This document shows positions 45,262 through 53,524 of a stretch of DNA of 64,000 nucleotides, one piece after another. This DNA comes from UBA8524 sp964215915. Its GTDB lineage: Bacteria > Bacteroidota > Bacteroidia > UBA8524. Where the stretch lies: assembly GCA_964215915.1 (NCBI GenBank), contig CAXPEB010000046.1:22826-86825 (forward strand), written 5' to 3'. A program made the position numbers and the translations under genes. Position 1 is the stretch's first letter; each line of letters begins with the position of its first letter. Under the pieces are notes generated by a model. The model was not told the DNA's origin. It made no database searches and saw only the letters and a program-made list of their open reading frames with translations.

Positions 45262-47425
45262 GCAGTTCCGGTTTTACCGTTGAATTTCCTGTCGCCTCGA
45301 TTTCGGTTTCAGCCGGGTTGCCGGTATAACCGATTTCAGAAGCGCCGTTGGCATCCACTTTCAGGCTTTCGCTAACATACAGCGAGACGGTGGCAGCGCC
45401 ATCTGCCTCCACATCCGCACGGTGTGATTTAAGTCCGGCCAGCAGGTATTTGCCGGTTCCGCTGATGTCTACTTCAAGTTTATCACAAGACCCGTTTAGT
45501 CGACAGCCGTTGAAACCATTCGCTTCCAGGGAGAACATTTTACCGTCGAACAGACCTTCCAATTGTACGGAGCCATTCAGTTCAATTTTGCATTCATCCT
45601 GGTTCCGGAACTGGATGGAGACATTGCTGCCACCATTTACCTCGAGGCGCCGGAGTTTAGGCAGCCCAATTTTCATCAACCCCTTAGCTCTCCCGAAAAA
45701 TTTCGGGGGAAGACTGATCACCAGCTTCTTGCCAATTTGTTTGAACTGGGGTTCGAAGTTGCAGTCGGAAGCTTTGCTAACCGTAAATTCTTCAGACTCA
45801 TATAACAGGGCATCGGGTATTCCGTTGAGAGAGATCTCTTCGAATTGTGAGAAATCGTACACATCTGAAAAGGCGGTAGGCTTGGAGTCGGTGTCGCGGA
45901 TATGCAGGCCCTTTTCCGTGACTACAAATGATTTGCCCTCCAGTTCGGAGGTATGGATGTATTGATCCGTGCTCACATTGTTGAGAAAGGTGGAGGTGTT
46001 ATTTCCGAACACCACGGTAGTGCCGATGGGGAGATACAGGTCATATTCCATCTGTTGGTTTTTCCATACATCCGATTCGGGAACGGCATAATAGGGATTA
46101 AAAACAAGCGTGTTTTCGGTGATAGCGAGTTCATGCCGGATATTGGAAGCCAGGCTCGCCGCTTTCTCATAACTCTCACCATTGGAATGCCGTGTCGCTT
46201 TCATGGATGGAGCCCCCGTGGAAATAACGTGAATATTGAGTTTCACGGGGCGTTTCAGCGAATCATTTTCAAGAGCGTAGATACCCCTGATTCCCCGGCT
46301 TTGACCAAATTCCAGGTTATAGAATTTTTGGCTGAAGATAACCTGATTGGTGGATTGAATATGGAAAGTATCCGAAGTCTGAAGCGAAATATCTTCGCTA
46401 AGGCTGGCATGATCGCGCCAGGAATTGCTCAGGTAAAAAACAAGACCGATGGTAGCCAGGAGAGAGAGGCCCCAAAGCCCGCCAATGATCCTGCCTATCC
46501 AGGGAGTGCTTAACGAGGCGCCAAGGAGGAGCTTAAGTCCGGAGTAGAGGATCGCCACGACCGGCAACAGGAATAATAGGACAAGAAATACCTGGAAAAG
46601 TACGCCGGTCAGGGCGTCCTCGAATAAGTTGCTGAAAAAGGGATAGAACGGGGTGCGGAAAAGGTCCGTGAGAAAACCGAAATAAATCAGCCCACAAACC
46701 ACAAGAACCGCCAGGCTGCCGAATACCAGACCAGCTCCGATAAATTTAAGGGCGATTGAAAGAAGTGTTTTAAAAGCAGACTTTAAACCGTCTCCGGCCT
46801 GGTTGGCCGCCCGGCTCGTTCTTTCTTTCCACTCCGTCTCATTGAAATTTTTTTTTATCCGGTTGAATTCTGCCTTCACTGATTTTTCAATATTGTCTAC
46901 GTTTATAGGCTCTCCGCGCATTTCAAGTCGCTCACTCGGGGTGCGGGCTTCGGGAAGAAGCACCCAGAGAATGAGGTAAAGCAATAACCCGGTTCCGAAA
47001 GTGAAAAAGGCGAAAAGAAAGGCGATTCGAATCCAAAGCGGATCCAGGTCGAAGTAGGCGCCAAGCCCACTGCAGACTCCCCCGAGCATTTTGGATTCGC
47101 CGTCGCGGTATAGCTTACGGGCCCTGGAATAGTAGTGATAGGATTCACCGGAGGCTTTTTCCTCTTCCTCAGCAAATTCGGCAGGCTCCCCCATTTGTTC
47201 AATGATCTCATTCACGCGTTTCAGGCTCACCGAATTGTTCACTCCGGGCTCCCGTGAAAGCATTTCCGCGATACGGGATTCGATATCATCCAGGATTTCG
47301 CTGTGGCTGTCTTCCTGGCTGAAATGCTTTTTTAGCCTTCTCAGGTATTGATCAAGCTGGTCAAATGCGTCTTCCTCGATCTGAAAGATGAGTCCTTTGA
47401 TGTTGATGCTGATAATGCGGTTCAT
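45251..47425 (-). CDS. PspC-domain membrane protein with C-terminal GIN (DUF2807) domain
   Basis: A 724-residue inner-membrane protein. Residues of about 1-105 are an acidic helical region resembling the HAAS domain found next to PadR genes. A PspC domain follows (KMLGGVCSGLGAYFDLDPLWIRIAFLF, quoted in parts). Several more membrane helices follow to about residue 345. The C-terminal 350 residues are extracytoplasmic and end in a GIN-type beta-helix (RLEVNGGSNVSI, LEANGFNGC, VDANGASEIGY). It is coupled by a 4 bp overlap to the upstream PadR regulator. A role in envelope stress sensing is suggested by the PspC domain. Confidence 0.88.
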   Translation of the reverse strand: MNRIISINIKGLIFQIEEDAFDQLDQYLRRLKKHFSQEDSHSEILDDIESRIAEMLSREPGVNNSVSLKRVNEIIEQMGEPAEFAEEEEKASGESYHYYSRARKLYRDGESKMLGGVCSGLGAYFDLDPLWIRIAFLFAFFTFGTGLLLYLILWVLLPEARTPSERLEMRGEPINVDNIEKSVKAEFNRIKKNFNETEWKERTSRAANQAGDGLKSAFKTLLSIALKFIGAGLVFGSLAVLVVCGLIYFGFLTDLFRTPFYPFFSNLFEDALTGVLFQVFLVLLFLLPVVAILYSGLKLLLGASLSTPWIGRIIGGLWGLSLLATIGLVFYLSNSWRDHASLSEDISLQTSDTFHIQSTNQVIFSQKFYNLEFGQSRGIRGIYALENDSLKRPVKLNIHVISTGAPSMKATRHSNGESYEKAASLASNIRHELAITENTLVFNPYYAVPESDVWKNQQMEYDLYLPIGTTVVFGNNTSTFLNNVSTDQYIHTSELEGKSFVVTEKGLHIRDTDSKPTAFSDVYDFSQFEEISLNGIPDALLYESEEFTVSKASDCNFEPQFKQIGKKLVISLPPKFFGRAKGLMKIGLPKLRRLEVNGGSNVSIQFRNQDECKIELNGSVQLEGLFDGKMFSLEANGFNGCRLNGSCDKLEVDISGTGKYLLAGLKSHRADVEADGAATVSLYVSESLKVDANGASEIGYTGNPAETEIEATGNSTVKPELPKN

Positions 47426-47760
47426 GATGTCTTTTTTATGCCGGTTGCCTTTTCAACCGCCTGATTCAGTTCTTTCCAGGTGTCATGTAATTCGCTGAGG
47501 AAATTCTGACCCAACCCGGTAATGGAGTAATATTTTCTAGGTGGTCCCTGAGTGCTTTCCTCCCAGCGATATTGAAGGAGCCCGGCATTTTTTAGCCGGG
47601 TCAGCAAGGGGTATAGGGTGCCTTCCACTACAATCAGTTTGGATTCTTTAAGCTTCTCGATGATGTCGGAAGCGTAGATCTCCTCCCGGGCTATCAAACC
47701 CAGGATGCAGTACTCGAGCACGCCTTTGCGCATTTGCGATTGGGTGTTTTCTACCTTCAC
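47422..47760 (-). CDS. PadR-family transcriptional regulator
   Basis: A 112-residue winged-helix repressor of the PadR family. QMRKGVLEYCILGLI is helix 1, VVEGTLYPLLTRLKNAGLL is the recognition helix region and PPRKYYSITGLG is the wing. The GTG start at 47760 gives the usual N-terminus of the family. It is followed by the PspC protein gene with a 4 bp overlap and probably regulates this operon. A TATCTTTG promoter box ends 4 nt before the start. Confidence 0.92.
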   Translation of the reverse strand: MKVENTQSQMRKGVLEYCILGLIAREEIYASDIIEKLKESKLIVVEGTLYPLLTRLKNAGLLQYRWEESTQGPPRKYYSITGLGQNFLSELHDTWKELNQAVEKATGIKKTS

Positions 47761-47764
47761 AATA

Positions 47765-47772
47765 CAAAGATA
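47765..47772 (-). promoter_or_regulatory. Promoter -7 element TATCTTTG for the PadR/PspC operon
   Basis: Exact TAnnTTTG with 4 nt to the GTG start. The AT-rich bases just upstream (47765-47806) include a repeated AATACAA, a possible PadR operator. Confidence 0.6.
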
Positions 47773-47852
47773 TAGTTATAAAAAGGTAATATGCAATACA
47801 AGGTACTGGAAAAAGACAAAACAACCGTTTGAGCCGGTGAACCCTGAGTGGA

Positions 47853-48569
47853 TCAAAAAGTCTGTTCCCGCACTTTAGAAAGGAAGAAGTTGAAGAACAA
47901 CGCAGCAAAAAGGAAGAAGAGAAACATTTGGCTGATCACCAGCACCTGGCCTGTGGAAGTGAGCGGAACCAGATCGCCGAAACCCACGGTGGTGGTGGTA
48001 ACAAAACTGAAATAAATGATCTGCATGGGGCTGACGTTGCTGACATTGAAAAAATTGGGATTCGCTGAAACGGCCACGGCGTAGATCACGGAATAATCCA
48101 ATACGATTTGAATGTAATTAAAAACAAGTGTAGTCAGGGATCGCCTGTAAGATTGCGGAGCCCGCCTATCATGCGTAAAAAAGATAAGAGTAGCCAGGTA
48201 AAGGATCGTTTCCAGGATCATGTACATGGATACCCGGGCAAAAAGGCCATGGGCGTACCACCCACAATACAATACGGTAAAAGGAAGCAGGGTTTTGAAG
48301 ATTACATAGGCTTCAACAGCCAGCTTCTTCTGTAGTGTGCCAAAACGCCCGAACAAGTGCTTCAGATACAATCCCGGAAAGAGGTATTGGGAAAGCAGCA
48401 GAAAAAGCCGCGTGATTCTTTCCAACCCGAAATCCCGGTGGTGGCGGTTATTCCAGGCAATCTGTATGGACAGCCATTGCTCTGCCAGCTCGCTTTGCTT
48501 CAGGTCCGTTGGCCGCGCATGTTGCTGGCCGAGAAGCAATTGGGAAAAGAACCGGAGGAGGGGTCGCAT
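47853..48569 (-). CDS. Two-pore-domain type potassium channel protein
   Basis: A 238-residue membrane protein. Its C-terminal 75 residues form a pore module with the K+ selectivity filter TTTTVGFGD between two helices. Upstream lie about three further membrane helices. The ATG at 48569 (MRPLLRFFSQ) is preferred over earlier in-frame starts because a TATTTTTG promoter box ends 4 nt before it. No cytoplasmic RCK/TrkA-N domain is attached. Confidence 0.88.
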   Translation of the reverse strand: MRPLLRFFSQLLLGQQHARPTDLKQSELAEQWLSIQIAWNNRHHRDFGLERITRLFLLLSQYLFPGLYLKHLFGRFGTLQKKLAVEAYVIFKTLLPFTVLYCGWYAHGLFARVSMYMILETILYLATLIFFTHDRRAPQSYRRSLTTLVFNYIQIVLDYSVIYAVAVSANPNFFNVSNVSPMQIIYFSFVTTTTVGFGDLVPLTSTGQVLVISQMFLFFLFAALFFNFFLSKVREQTF

Positions 48570-48573
48570 GGAA

Positions 48574-48581
48574 CAAAAATA
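48574..48581 (-). promoter_or_regulatory. Promoter -7 element TATTTTTG for the K+ channel gene
   Basis: Exact TAnnTTTG with 4 nt to the ATG at 48569. It decides between three possible starts. Confidence 0.6.
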
Positions 48582-48615
48582 AACAAGCCGAACTTGCATG
48601 TCAGTAAAATTCACG

Positions 48616-48641
48616 TAGCTTTGTAATACAAAGTGCTTTTT
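48616..48641 (+). promoter_or_regulatory. Promoter and probable operator, copy 1 of a shared element
   Basis: TAGCTTTG (48616-48623) is an exact -7 box, overlapped by the 15 bp palindrome CTTTGTAATACAAAG (48619-48633, 7 bp arms). The 21 bases from 48619 match the element before 49585 at 18 positions. A regulator bound here would block the promoter. Confidence 0.6.
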
Positions 48642-49247
48642 ATGAACAAAGCTCATCAGGATCTGAAAGAAATAAGGGAAATGATGGAAAGAAGCAGCCG
48701 CTTCTTGTCCCTTTCCGGATCGGCAGGAATCTTTATCGGGGTTCTGGCGATTGCTTTTGCCCTATATGCCACCCAGAAATTGGGGTTTTCCTTCACGGAT
48801 CAGCACAACTGGAATCCCTGGGGAAAAAGCTGGGGTGATTTCCTTATCGGAGCATTTTCTCTTCTCGTGATCTGCCTGCTGGTTTCCGCTGCCCTTACCG
48901 TACGCAGAACGATGAAAAAAGGACTTAAAGTTTGGGACAAAAGCACCCGCAATATTCTGATGGCCATTGGCCTGCCTATGTTTGCCGGAGCCTGTCTGAT
49001 ACTGAACTCATTGATGGTGGAGAATATGCAAGGCTTTTTTGCATACACGCTGTTGTGTTATGGTCTCGGACTATACGGAGCGAGCCGCTATACCTACAAA
49101 GAGCTTCGGGTTATGGGGATGATGATGTTGTTGCTGGGCGCTTTTTCCGTGTACAAAGCGGAATTCGGCCTCCTTTTCTGGACAACCGGATTCGGGTTAA
49201 TTCATGTGGCCTACGGATCTGTGATGTATTTTCGCTACGAAAGATGA
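48642..49247 (+). CDS. Hypothetical membrane protein, six predicted helices
   Basis: A 201-residue protein with a polar N-terminus and about six hydrophobic helices, arranged as three pairs. The ATG at 48642 is preferred over the in-frame GTG at 48633, which lies within the palindromic element. Its stop overlaps the start of the HTH regulator gene by 4 bp, so the two are coupled. Membrane proteins paired with an HTH regulator in this way often modulate it. No family recognised. Confidence 0.7.
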   Translation: MNKAHQDLKEIREMMERSSRFLSLSGSAGIFIGVLAIAFALYATQKLGFSFTDQHNWNPWGKSWGDFLIGAFSLLVICLLVSAALTVRRTMKKGLKVWDKSTRNILMAIGLPMFAGACLILNSLMVENMQGFFAYTLLCYGLGLYGASRYTYKELRVMGMMMLLLGAFSVYKAEFGLLFWTTGFGLIHVAYGSVMYFRYER

Positions 49248-49543
49248 AGCATTTACTGGAGGGACTGGAGAAGGCCTTTGAAAGCAGGGCGCGATTGGGA
49301 ATTATGTCGGTATTGATGGTAAATGACCGGGTTGAGTTCAATGAGCTCAAAGAAATGCTGGGCTTGAGCGATGGAAATATCGCCAGCCATATCAGCGCCC
49401 TGGAAAAGCTGAAATACCTGGAGGTGCATAAAGAATTCCGGGGTAAAAAACCGGTGACTTCCTATACGGTTACTGCACTCGGACGTAAATCCTTTGAAGC
49501 ACACCTCAGTGCCCTGGAAACGTTGATTAACCAGAAACCCTGA
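49244..49543 (+). CDS. Winged-helix transcriptional regulator, HTH_34 type
   Basis: A 99-residue DNA-binding protein. SRARLGIMSVLMVNDRVEF is helix 1, then FNELKEMLGLSDGNIASHISALEKL is the helix-turn-helix and the wing is PVTSYTVTALG (quoted in parts). It resembles the HTH_34/MarR-like single-domain regulators. It is coupled to the upstream membrane protein. The nearly identical elements before 48642 and before 49585 flank it and are its likely operators. Confidence 0.88.
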   Translation: MKHLLEGLEKAFESRARLGIMSVLMVNDRVEFNELKEMLGLSDGNIASHISALEKLKYLEVHKEFRGKKPVTSYTVTALGRKSFEAHLSALETLINQKP

Positions 49544-49560
49544 TTTTTTTTATCTATATA

Positions 49561-49582
49561 CTTTGAAACACAAAGCGCTTTG
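49561..49582 (+). promoter_or_regulatory. Probable operator, copy 2 of the shared element
   Basis: CTTTGAAACACAAAG (49561-49575) differs from copy 1 at 2 of 15 positions. It is followed by GCGCTTTG, forming the perfect 12 bp palindrome CAAAGCGCTTTG (49571-49582). The next gene starts 2 nt later. Confidence 0.55.
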
Positions 49583-49584
49583 AC

Positions 49585-50037
49585 ATGAGAGAAAGACTCT
49601 ATAATTTCCTTACCCTGAAGGTGTTCTTCCCCTACTGCATGACCCTATACAAGGGGGGAAAGACACGGATATCTCCGGATCTGTTCCTGAAAGCACCGGC
49701 CGGGAGTCTCGGAAAGAAAGTGCTTGAATTCCTCAACCGAAACAACATCTCATTGCTTCCGGGATATGAGCGGCACGACATCAAGCATGTGTTACTCGGT
49801 TACGGAGCGAATATGAAAGGCGAGGTAAGCATGCAGTATTTCGAATGGGCAAATGGAAACCGCAGCCTGCCCGTGCTCACCGTCATGATTTTCGGTAGCC
49901 TTCTTATGCCTGAACACATGCTGAGTTACTGGCAGGCATACGAAAGAGGCGCTTCAGCCAAACCCCTTGAGCGCTGGGATCCTGTTCCGGACCTGGATAA
50001 GAACCTGCACGCAATCAGAAAATCACTCCATGTATAA
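49585..50037 (+). CDS. Coq4-like protein
   Basis: A 150-residue soluble protein related to COQ4. Its metal-binding motif is HDIKHVLLGYG (HDxxH...G), followed by GEVSMQYFEWANGN, as in that family. COQ4 acts in ubiquinone synthesis in eukaryotes; Bacteroidota make menaquinone, so the bacterial role is uncertain and may be in hydrophobic-molecule handling. It is preceded by the shared operator element and is followed by a membrane protein gene. Confidence 0.75.
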   Translation: MRERLYNFLTLKVFFPYCMTLYKGGKTRISPDLFLKAPAGSLGKKVLEFLNRNNISLLPGYERHDIKHVLLGYGANMKGEVSMQYFEWANGNRSLPVLTVMIFGSLLMPEHMLSYWQAYERGASAKPLERWDPVPDLDKNLHAIRKSLHV

Positions 50038-50081
50038 AGCGCATGACAATACCCACCCTCAAAATTATCCATACGAAAAAG

Positions 50082-50792
50082 ATGAAAAATTCAATTAAAA
50101 CCTGGACCTGGCTGAGCGTTTATGCCATTGCCATGGCCGCCCTGGAAGCGGCAGTAGTCGTGTACCTCCGCAACTTATTTTATGGAAACCAGAGCGAATT
50201 ATTCCCCTTGCAGGATTTTTCCGGCAACCTCCTCGGAGTGGAGCTTGTCCGGGAGCTGGCAACCCTGGTAATGCTAATAGCGGTTGGCTGGATGTGTGGT
50301 TCAAGCCCCTGGATGCGTTTCGGTTATTTCCTGGCCGCCTTCGGTATCTGGGATATTTTCTACTACGTTTTTCTCTACCTGTTTATGCAGTGGCCTTCCG
50401 GATTGCTAAACTGGGATGTGCTGTTCCTGATTCCCCTGCCCTGGTTTGGTCCGGTGCTGGCTCCCTGCCTGATTTCCCTGGCCTTTATTCTGCTGGCGGC
50501 CATAATGAATCGTTTTGAACAGAAGGCACATGCAATCCGAATCCGCCTGGAAGAAGGGATCAGTATGCTGCTGGGTTGTTTCGTGCTCTTGTATACCTTT
50601 ATGATGGATAGTATTGAGATAGGCAGAAAGGCCGGATGGGAGATCCCGGAAGAAAATGCCATCAGCGCACTTGCACACTTTGTTCCGGAGCAATATCCCT
50701 GGGGATGGTTCCTTGCCGGATACGGTATGCTAATCGGGGGAATTGCTATTTACTACCGCCGACTAAGGGTAAGTAATCAGGTTTTGTATTAA
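50082..50792 (+). CDS. Hypothetical polytopic membrane protein
   Basis: A 236-residue protein with about six membrane helices and conserved-looking aromatic loops (FGIWDIFYYVFLYL, LIPLPWFGPVLAP). The start at MKNSIKTWTW follows an A-rich stretch. An in-frame ATG at 50043, just after the Coq4-like stop, would add 13 polar residues and remains possible. No family recognised. It probably belongs to the Coq4-like transcript. Confidence 0.65.
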   Translation: MKNSIKTWTWLSVYAIAMAALEAAVVVYLRNLFYGNQSELFPLQDFSGNLLGVELVRELATLVMLIAVGWMCGSSPWMRFGYFLAAFGIWDIFYYVFLYLFMQWPSGLLNWDVLFLIPLPWFGPVLAPCLISLAFILLAAIMNRFEQKAHAIRIRLEEGISMLLGCFVLLYTFMMDSIEIGRKAGWEIPEENAISALAHFVPEQYPWGWFLAGYGMLIGGIAIYYRRLRVSNQVLY

Positions 50793-50820
50793 CTTGTAAG
50801 AGATAGTCGTTATAGGGGTA

Positions 50821-51585
50821 ATGCGGGTTTTTCTGTTTCTGATAATAACGTTTGCGGTTGCCTGTCATCAGGGTGTGGATGAAGAACTGGTGGCCAAACG
50901 CCTGGATGAGAATAACGAACTGCTTGAAAAACAGGTTAACCTGCTCCGGAAACAGTTGATCCTCGAATTAGCCGGAGATAATACCTCCCCGGCCAAAACC
51001 CTCTTTGAACAATCGGAGCAATGGTTGCTCGAAACCGAAAGGGAACTGGAGGATTACCAGACGGCAGAACAAAGCGCTGCCCTGCTTCGTTCGCTTACAA
51101 ACCGCTTCAATGACTCCATGAAACAGTATTCCACGCTTTTTGTGGAGTGGAAACCTGAACCGATACACAGCGAAAGAACCGATCTGCTCAGAAGTTGGAA
51201 GCGAAATAATTTCCTGGTGCTGAGCCTCATCATCACGGAAAAATGCCTAAGCCTGCATGAGGTGAAATCGCTGGATGCCAGCAGCAGCCTACGCCCTGTT
51301 ATCTATTCCTCCCAGTTCTATCAGGTTCAGAAAGGCAAGAATGCCATCTTTGATATCGCCTTCAAATCCAGGAAACCGGAACTCGTGGAGATCCGAATCG
51401 ACAAAGCCCTGTTGAATGGCAACGAAATAGCGCTGGAAGAGATCGATATTGACCGTTACACCCAGCGTTTTATTCTGCTTTCACTGGAAAAAGGACAATA
51501 CAGCATTTCCGGGGTGCTGATTATGATCAATGAAAAAGGCGAAAAAGAATACTTCCCGTTTGAGGAAAGTTTCCGGGTGGATTAA
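50821..51585 (+). CDS. Hypothetical lipoprotein with N-terminal coiled coil
   Basis: A 254-residue protein with a lipoprotein signal (FAVACHQG, C15). A heptad-patterned helical region (about residues 20-110) is followed by a beta-rich C-terminal domain (about 160-254). The coiled-coil then beta arrangement slightly recalls GldM-like proteins of gliding and secretion machines, but I cannot support that assignment. It ends with a 4 bp overlap with the convergent dehydrogenase gene. Confidence 0.6.
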   Translation: MRVFLFLIITFAVACHQGVDEELVAKRLDENNELLEKQVNLLRKQLILELAGDNTSPAKTLFEQSEQWLLETERELEDYQTAEQSAALLRSLTNRFNDSMKQYSTLFVEWKPEPIHSERTDLLRSWKRNNFLVLSLIITEKCLSLHEVKSLDASSSLRPVIYSSQFYQVQKGKNAIFDIAFKSRKPELVEIRIDKALLNGNEIALEEIDIDRYTQRFILLSLEKGQYSISGVLIMINEKGEKEYFPFEESFRVD

Positions 51586-52544
51586 CCCTGTTTGCTGTAC
51601 TGAGTCCGCAGGTTATTGATCATATCCCGTGTCATGGCCTGAAGGTCGTATTCGGGTTTCCATCCCCAATCCATACGGGCCACACCGTCATCGATGCTTT
51701 TGGGCCATGAGTCGGCGATCTTCTGCCGGTAATCCGGAGCATAACTGATACTGAAATCAGGGATCTCTCTGCGGATTGACGCCGCAATCTGTTCCGGGGT
51801 AAAGCTGATACCCGCCACATTGTAGCTGCTGCGGATACGGATATTTTCTGCCGGAGCCTCCATAAGGCTAAGCGTTGCGCGCAACGCATCGGGCATGTAC
51901 AACATAGGCAGTTCGGTTTCTTCGCTTAGGAAGCACTCATATTGCCCGTTAAGAATAGCTTGGTGATAGATGTCAACGGCATAATCCGTCGTTCCTCCTC
52001 CCGGTGCCGATTTATACCCGATCAAACCGGGATAACGGATACTCCGTACATCCACCCCGTACTTTTCAAAATAGTATTCGCAATAGCGTTCGCCCGCCAA
52101 TTTGCTGATCCCGTAAATGGTATTGGGATCCATAACGCAGTGCTGCGGGGTTTGTACTCTGGGGGTATTCGGCCCGAAAACCGCAATACTGCTGGGCCAA
52201 TAAACCTTAGCAATGCCCCTTTCCTTTGCGGCATCAAGCACGTGAAACAGCCCGTCCATGTTCAGGGTCCAGCCGAGTTTCGGGTTTTTTTCCGCGGTTG
52301 CAGAAAGCAGTGCCGCCAGGTGATAAATTTGGGAGGGTTTGTATTGATCCAGGATTTCGGAAAAGCGTTGTTTGTCCAGAATATCCAGCACCTCAGTGGG
52401 CCCGGACTCAGCCAATACGCCGCTAATGGGCTTGACATCCGTGGCTATGACATGGTCGCTTCCGTAAATTTGGCGAAGGTTTTCCGCCAGTTCGGTTCCC
52501 AGCTGTCCTGCGGAACCGATGATCAATACATTTTCCGTGCTCAT
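51582..52544 (-). CDS. L-threonine 3-dehydrogenase, short-chain (SDR) type
   Basis: A 320-residue NAD-dependent enzyme oxidising L-threonine to 2-amino-3-ketobutyrate. It is of the extended SDR type found in Flavobacterium, not the zinc medium-chain type. The Rossmann motif is GSAGQLG. The catalytic YxxxK is YGISK, preceded by WPSSIAVFGP and followed by RSIRYPGLIGYKSAPGGGTTDY (quoted in parts), all diagnostic. The length is normal. A near-match -7 box TAATTTCG (52552-52559) ends 7 nt before the ATG. Confidence 0.92.
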   Translation of the reverse strand: MSTENVLIIGSAGQLGTELAENLRQIYGSDHVIATDVKPISGVLAESGPTEVLDILDKQRFSEILDQYKPSQIYHLAALLSATAEKNPKLGWTLNMDGLFHVLDAAKERGIAKVYWPSSIAVFGPNTPRVQTPQHCVMDPNTIYGISKLAGERYCEYYFEKYGVDVRSIRYPGLIGYKSAPGGGTTDYAVDIYHQAILNGQYECFLSEETELPMLYMPDALRATLSLMEAPAENIRIRSSYNVAGISFTPEQIAASIRREIPDFSISYAPDYRQKIADSWPKSIDDGVARMDWGWKPEYDLQAMTRDMINNLRTQYSKQG

Positions 52545-52579
52545 CGCGATGCGAAATTAATTTTTTCCGCTACAAAAAC

Positions 52580-53116
52580 TCAGAGTTCGAAGAGTTCCAG
52601 GAGTTCGTCTACGGAAGAAAAATCACGCATGCCCGGAGCGCTTTCGTCATCGCCGCTCACTTGTATGGCAAAAGGAGGGGGATTGAGCCAGTTTTTCCTG
52701 ACCTCATCAAGGCTTAGTCCCGAGAGGTCAACGATTTCCCTTTCCGGGTGCAGGGATTCTCCTGCCCGGCACAGGCACTGCATGTTTTCGTCAGGGGGGG
52801 TGTTTCCTTCCCAGATTACCTGGAAGCCAGCTTCTTTCCAGGCCAAAGCAACGCTTTCGTCATTCACCTGCACCGTATCCACCAGGAGCACTTCCAGTGC
52901 TTCACGGAATTCTTCCGGAAGCATGTTTCCTACCTCAGCAACCATCACCGGACCGGAGAGCCATTCGATGATCTCCTTTGCTTTAACCGGCTCTATATAG
53001 CGGGGATGCCCGGGGATAAAACAAAACCCGACCCAATCGGCATAAGCAGCAGCAGCATAACGCGCGTCAGTGAGATGGGTGATGGAACCAAATTTAATCC
53101 GGCAGGAGTGCAACAT
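52580..53116 (-). CDS. TrpF-like (phosphoribosylanthranilate isomerase-related) protein, catalytic Cys missing
   Basis: A 178-residue predicted beta/alpha-barrel protein. DARYAAAAYADWVGFCF and the phosphate-site pattern resemble TrpF, but the family's first catalytic motif K-x-C-G is replaced by KFGS near residue 8. The chain is also shorter than typical TrpF, at about 200 residues. It is probably not a tryptophan enzyme; no other trp gene is nearby. Flavobacteria carry a similar divergent paralogue. CAACTTTG, one base off the -7 consensus, ends 4 nt before the ATG. Confidence 0.65.
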   Translation of the reverse strand: MLHSCRIKFGSITHLTDARYAAAAYADWVGFCFIPGHPRYIEPVKAKEIIEWLSGPVMVAEVGNMLPEEFREALEVLLVDTVQVNDESVALAWKEAGFQVIWEGNTPPDENMQCLCRAGESLHPEREIVDLSGLSLDEVRKNWLNPPPFAIQVSGDDESAPGMRDFSSVDELLELFEL

Positions 53117-53159
53117 GCTGCAAAGTTGTTTCCCGATTCCTTATTTTGAAAATCCATCC

Positions 53160-53495
53160 ATGAAAAAAGAAGACGGATTTTTTGAAATGGTTCATGAAGT
53201 GGTAAAGCTGATCCCTCACGGACGACTAACCTCGTATGGCGCTATTGCCCGTTACCTGGGAACCGGGCGTTCTGCCAGGATGGTGGGCTGGGCCATGAAT
53301 GCTTCTCACGCCGTTCCCGGAATTCCCGCTCATCGCGTGCTCAACCGAAACGGTTTCCTAAGCGGGAAACATCATTTCGCACACCCCGGCAGGATGCAGG
53401 AATTGTTGGAAATGGAGGGGCACACGGTGGAGAACGACCAGGTATCCGACTTCGAAAAAAAATTCTGGGACCCAGAAAAGGAATTGAGCCTCTGA
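53160..53495 (+). CDS. Alkyltransferase-like (MGMT-family) DNA-binding protein
   Basis: A 111-residue homologue of the DNA-binding domain of O6-alkylguanine-DNA alkyltransferase. PHGRLTSYGAIARYLG and SARMVGWAMN are the helix-turn-helix region. The active site PCHR is replaced by PAHRVLNRNG, so the acceptor cysteine is absent. Alkyltransferase-like proteins bind alkylated guanines and hand them to nucleotide excision repair. The start at MKKEDGFFEM is preferred to an upstream in-frame ATG inside the divergent gene. Confidence 0.9.
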   Translation: MKKEDGFFEMVHEVVKLIPHGRLTSYGAIARYLGTGRSARMVGWAMNASHAVPGIPAHRVLNRNGFLSGKHHFAHPGRMQELLEMEGHTVENDQVSDFEKKFWDPEKELSL

Positions 53496-53524
53496 GCAAA
53501 AAAGCGGATATTCCCGGCTTAATT

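Noticed and set aside
50821..51585. GldM-like gliding or secretion component
   Set aside because: Only a general coiled-coil plus beta arrangement is similar; no gld genes are near and no specific motif was seen.
52580..53116. Annotation as a genuine trpF
   Set aside because: The catalytic cysteine motif is absent, the chain is short and no trp genes are adjacent.
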